Below, piece by piece: positions 60,806-64,000 of a DNA stretch of 64,000 nt. Position numbers and translations under genes: made by a program. The notes below the pieces were generated by a model that was given only the letters and a program-made list of their open reading frames with translations, searched no databases and was not told where the DNA came from. The first letter of the stretch is position 1. Every line of letters begins with the position of its first letter. Source of the stretch: Sva-07 sp963741755 (GTDB taxonomy: Bacteria; Actinomycetota; Acidimicrobiia; Acidimicrobiales; Ilumatobacteraceae); assembly GCA_963741755.1 (NCBI GenBank), contig CAVUJG010000014.1, forward strand, positions 46,793 to 110,792. The letters are read 5' to 3'.

Positions 60806-62241
60806 ATGACGACGAGTGTCGAAGTGGCAGGCCGCCACAGCGAGCGGATCGTGCTGACGGCGCTGGAACTCGAGGAGCTGAGTTCACGTGTGGACGGGCC
60901 GGTGCTGCGCACCGGCGACGAGGGCTGGGACGACGCAGTCCTGCTGTGGAACGCCATGGTTCAGAAGTCGCCGGCGTTCGTCGTGCAACCCACCTCTGCG
61001 CGAGACGTCGCGACTGCGGTGGGGTTCGCGCGCGACCGCGGGTTGGCGCTCAGCGTCAAGGGCGGGGGTCACAACATCGCGGGGACGGCAATCGCCGAGG
61101 ACGGGCTGATGCTGGACATGTCCCGGCTGCGCGACATCTCCGTCGATCCTCCGGGTCGCCGGGTCCACGCTGGCGCAGGTTGCCTGCTCAAGCACGTCGA
61201 CGCCGCCACCCAGCGAGCACGGCCTCGCAACGGTGCTCGGGTTCATCTCCGAGACCGGGATGGCCGGGCTCACCCTCGGCGGGGGGTTCGGCTACCTCAC
61301 TCGACGTTTCGGCTGGACAGCGGACAACCTCGTGGAGGTCGAGATCGTCACCGCGGACGGCGAGGTCCGCATCGCCAACCGAGAAGAGAACGCCGAGCTG
61401 TTCTGGGCGGTGCGCGGTGGTGGCGGCAACTTCGGGGTCGTGACGCGGTTCAGCTTCCGCCTCCACGACATCGGCCCGACGATCACCGGCGGGTTGATCG
61501 CGTGGGACGCCGAACACGCCGACGAGGTGCTCGCGGCCTACCAGGAGCTGACGGCCTCGGCGCCCCGCGAGCTCACCGCCGCGGCGATGATCCGCCTCGC
61601 CCCACCCGCACCGTTCGTGCCCGAGGAGTGGCATCAGCGACCTGTCGCCGGACTGCTCGTGTGCCACAGCGGAAAGACCACGACGGCCGACCTGGCTCCG
61701 TTGCGAGTCGCTCGGCGAGCCCGCGTTCGACCTCGTCACCGAGAGGCCGTATGTCGCCCAGCAGTCGATGCTCGATGCCATGGACCGCAAGGGCATGAAC
61801 CAGTACTGGAAGACCGAGTTCCTGCCCGACCTGTCGACCGAGTACTGCGACACCTTCTGCGACGCCGCGCTGGACGTCGCGTCACCGCTGTCGTTCTCGG
61901 TCGTCTTCCATCTGGAGGGAGCCTTGAACGAGCGTGACCCGGACGACGGGGCGGTCGGCAATCGAGACGCGGCATTCGTCAGCGGATTCTCCGGCGCCTG
62001 GCCACCCGGCGTGGACGGGGACGGCATCGTCACCGCTGTCCGCAAGGGCTGGGAACGCATCCGCCCCTTCTCGACCGGCGGGAACTACGTCAACTTCCAG
62101 TTGGCCGAGGACGACGCACGTCGCACCGCGTCGGCCTACGGCGACAACTACGCACGCCTCGAGCGCGCCAAGGCCATGTACGACCCCGACAACATCTTCC
62201 GAAGCAACAGGAACATCTCCCCCGCGGCATCCACGAGCTGA
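60806..62241 (+). pseudogene. FAD-binding (berberine-bridge/BBE-type) oxidoreductase, two frameshifts
   Basis: Joined, the gene gives about 478 residues: an FAD-binding PP-loop (VVQPTSARDVATAVGFARDR, LSVKGGGHNIAG with the His used for covalent FAD), GLTLGGGFGYLTRRFGWTAD, AVRGGGGNFGVVTRFSF, and a BBE C-terminal segment (NYVNFQLAEDDARRTASAYG, RAKAMYDPDNIFRSNRNIS). The frame changes near 61213 and 61705. ATG 60806 has AAGGAGG 7 nt upstream. Members oxidise sugars, alkaloids or phenols. PadR control is likely. Confidence 0.82.
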
Positions 62242-62272
62242 CTACCGCTCGAGCTCCGAATCGGCTCGCAGA

Positions 62273-62590
62273 TCAACCGGCTGACGGCGGGTGAGCGCCA
62301 GTTGCCACCCGTTCACCCCGAGGCTGAGGGATGACGCCCACGAACGCCCGGCCATGCGCATCTCGACACCCGACCCCATCCGTCGAACCGTCCCGAATCC
62401 GGGTCTGTGCATCGGCGATCGCTCGCCGTGGGTCGCACATATCGCTCCGCGTCATCACGGCCGCCACCCCTCCCCGGGTGACCGAGTCCGTTCCCCTCGT
62501 CGGCGTCGTGGCCCCGCTGGTCGCCGAGCTGGTCGGTGCTCCTGCATCAGTCGTGGATGGGCTCGTGTCGTGCGGTGTGTTGGTGCTCAT
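62273..62590 (-). CDS. Uncertain frame following the acyl-CoA dehydrogenase fragment
   Basis: ATG 62590 overlaps the stop of the upstream fragment (ATGA) and opens a 105-residue frame, MSTNTPHDTSPSTTDAGAPT to ATGAHPPSAG. Its composition is Ser/Thr/Arg-rich with no recognisable domain, and the end looks out of frame. It may be the 5' part of a decayed partner gene or chance. Confidence 0.25.
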   Translation of the reverse strand: MSTNTPHDTSPSTTDAGAPTSSATSGATTPTRGTDSVTRGGVAAVMTRSDMCDPRRAIADAQTRIRDGSTDGVGCRDAHGRAFVGVIPQPRGERVATGAHPPSAG

Positions 62591-62815
62591 CCGAGCCTCG
62601 GCTCCTGGCCGAGCTCGACGGCCCCGACGATCGAGTAGCCGCGGTTCGCTCCGTAGGGGTGCAAGAAGGCGCCGGCGCACACGTCACGCCAGGCCCGTGA
62701 GAGCCGGTTGGCGAAGAAGTAGCCCGCACCGCCGGACAGCTCGAGAGCCCGGTCGACGACGCTCACGGCGGTGCGGTCGACGAACGCCTTGGGGGAATCG
62801 CACTGACTGGGAAGA
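62587..62815 (-). pseudogene. C-terminal fragment of an acyl-CoA dehydrogenase / flavin monooxygenase-type gene
   Basis: The minus strand reads SPKAFVDRTAVSVVDRALEL, SGGAGYFFANRLSRAWRDVC and AGAFLHPYGANRGYSIVGAV before TGA 62587-62589. This is the end of an acyl-CoA-dehydrogenase-fold protein of the desulfurisation/hydroxylase group. About 320 upstream residues are missing, with unrelated sequence beyond 62815, so the gene was truncated by deletion or recombination. Confidence 0.7.
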
Positions 62816-63061
62816 TCGCGACGTGGTGCGGCAACGTGCGGGAGACGACTGAATCGGAGCAGCAGTGGCGATGGTGTAGCTGCGGGTGGGACGTGTGGCC
62901 CTATGTCGCTGGAGTCGTCGGCGCGAACGTGGCCTGATCGGAACAGTTCGTCGCAGAGGTGATTCGATGTCGCTGGACACGAGGAAAGGTCAGCCGTCGG
63001 TCATCGCTGCAGCGGCAAGTGGCGTCGGGCGTTCGGATGAACGCCTCACCGGGCCGGGTGG

Positions 63062-63983
63062 TTGTGGTTCGGATTTGCGGTTGCCTCATTGCTGCTCCTC
63101 GATGCCGTCGATCTCGCCGTGTGGGGAGTCGTCGTGCCGGTGGCCGCCGTAGCCATCTGGACGCTGGTTCCGTTCGCCCGCATTCCGGCCGAAGCTGCGC
63201 CCGAGGTCGACCGCGGTGACCTGATTGCGGTGGGTCTGCTCTGGGCTGCAGTGGTCTTGTCGTTCTGGACCGCGTTCGAGTTGTTCACCACCGACCGGGT
63301 GGCCGGGTTGTTCCTGTGGTTCGCCGCGGGACTGATCGCCGGCGTGGTCGGTCCGTTGTGGTGGGTGGTGTGGCGCCGTCGCGAGCCGTTGTCGGCGTTG
63401 GGGTTGACGATGGACCGGGTGGCGGTCGACGGTGGGGATCGGCGTCGTGTTGGCCGGCGTGCAGTTCGCGATGACCTTGTGGGGCTATGAGCTGCCTGAG
63501 CCCGTGGACTGGGTGCCGCTGCTGGTGATGAGCCTTATGGTCGGGTTCTTCGAGGCGGTGTTCTTCCGCGGGTTCATCCAGGGTCGTCTCGAGGCGAGCT
63601 TCGGACCTGGTCTGGCAGTGCTTGGCGCGGCGGTGCTGTATTCGCTCTATCACGTCGGCTATGGGATGCCAGGCGACGAGTTGGTGTTCCTGTTCGGGCT
63701 CGGCGTGGTCTATGCGATTGCATTCCGGCTGGTGTCGAACATCTTGGTGTTGTGGCCGCTGCTGACACCGCTCGGCGCCTTCTACAACAATGTGGAAGCC
63801 GGTGACATCGATCTGCCCTGGGCGTCGATCGCGGGGTTCGCCGATGTCGCGGTCGTGATGGCGGTCGCCGTCTGGTTCACCGCCCGCCACCGTCGCCGGG
63901 CGCTCGAACGCCAAGAACAGACGTCGGCCACTCACGCGGGTGCAGGCTCATTGGGATTCGGTGTACGCGGCGGACAATCTTGA
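63062..63983 (+). pseudogene. CPBP-family (CAAX-protease-like) intramembrane protein, one or more frameshifts
   Basis: The first frame from TTG 63062 (start uncertain; an indel after ATG 63037 is possible) gives three helices. After a shift near 63428 the second frame gives SLMVGFFEAVFFRGFIQGRL, YSLYHVGYGMPGDELV and NILVLWPLLTPLGAFYNN. These are CPBP motifs: motif 1 usually reads E-E-x3-R, here FEAVFFRG, so one Glu is replaced; the motif 2 region His is kept. It may be inactive or a divergent protease. A TGA ends it at 63983, 17 bp before the window ends. Confidence 0.7.
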
Positions 63984-64000
63984 CGTGCGTTCGGCTTCGT

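Noticed and set aside
1..64000. Insertion sequences, integrases, phage genes or rRNA operons
   Set aside because: No transposase, integrase, capsid/terminase or rRNA sequence was recognised in any frame.

Overview
The window looks like a chromosomal segment of a high-GC actinobacterium, most probably class Acidimicrobiia (Ilumatobacter-like). The reasons are: GC-rich codon use throughout; actinobacterial LexA boxes (CGAAC-N4-GTTCG) at recA and lexA; the actinobacterial order lexA / divergent LysM gene / nrdR; a class II NrdJ; KorAB; class II DAHP synthase; and a CYP125-like P450. Many genes appear leaderless, with a TANNNT-like -10 hexamer usually 6-8 nt before the start codon. No family assignment was checked by database search.

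Layout. 0-11 kb: the end of an ECF sigma gene and its anti-sigma factor, psuG, a TSUP transporter with two flavodoxin-fold oxidoreductases, a GNAT enzyme, a DUF2889 protein, a frameshifted quinone oxidoreductase, tRNA-His and tRNA-Lys, a serine hydrolase and a frameshifted acyl-CoA dehydrogenase. 11-22.4 kb: an intact housekeeping block with recA, miaB, a tightly overlapping chain (chorismate mutase, miaA, dapF, hflX, dapC-like), then lexA, a LysM protein and nrdR. 22.4-34 kb: a RibD-like reductase, a molybdopterin oxidoreductase, an intein-containing nrdJ, an enoyl-CoA hydratase and a UvrD/HRDC helicase. 34-41 kb: hemolysin III, a lone ABC ATPase, korA-korB, a TrkA-C protein and thymidine kinase. 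41-48.5 kb: an intact Phd/VapC module, a decayed second one, P450, a PIG-L deacetylase, a ROK kinase, a C2H2-finger miniprotein and acylphosphatase. 48.5-57 kb: DAHP synthase, a sigma-70 factor, nadD / LytR-like / rsfS, a GT-C membrane protein and a glycosyltransferase-methyltransferase fusion. 57-64 kb: an accessory region with a broken LPXTG surface protein, tRNA-Ala, a RelBE-type module, PadR with a divergent FAD oxidase, an acyl-CoA dehydrogenase fragment and a broken CPBP protease.

How the genes work together. DAHP synthase and chorismate mutase belong to aromatic amino-acid synthesis, while dapF and dapC serve the diaminopimelate/lysine branch. MiaA and MiaB act in sequence on A37 of tRNAs. 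LexA, RecA, the LysM protein and probably the helicase form an SOS circuit. NrdR presumably represses nrdJ, whose upstream region also carries DnaA-box-like sites.

Two features cut across the window. First, at least four families of dispersed palindromic repeats occupy gene junctions: A has 12 copies, B 7, C 2 and D 2. Second, about a dozen loci have single-base frameshifts, concentrated in accessory genes and in the last 7 kb. These may be real decay or residual sequencing indels, and several frameshifted genes are described here as their reconstructed wholes.
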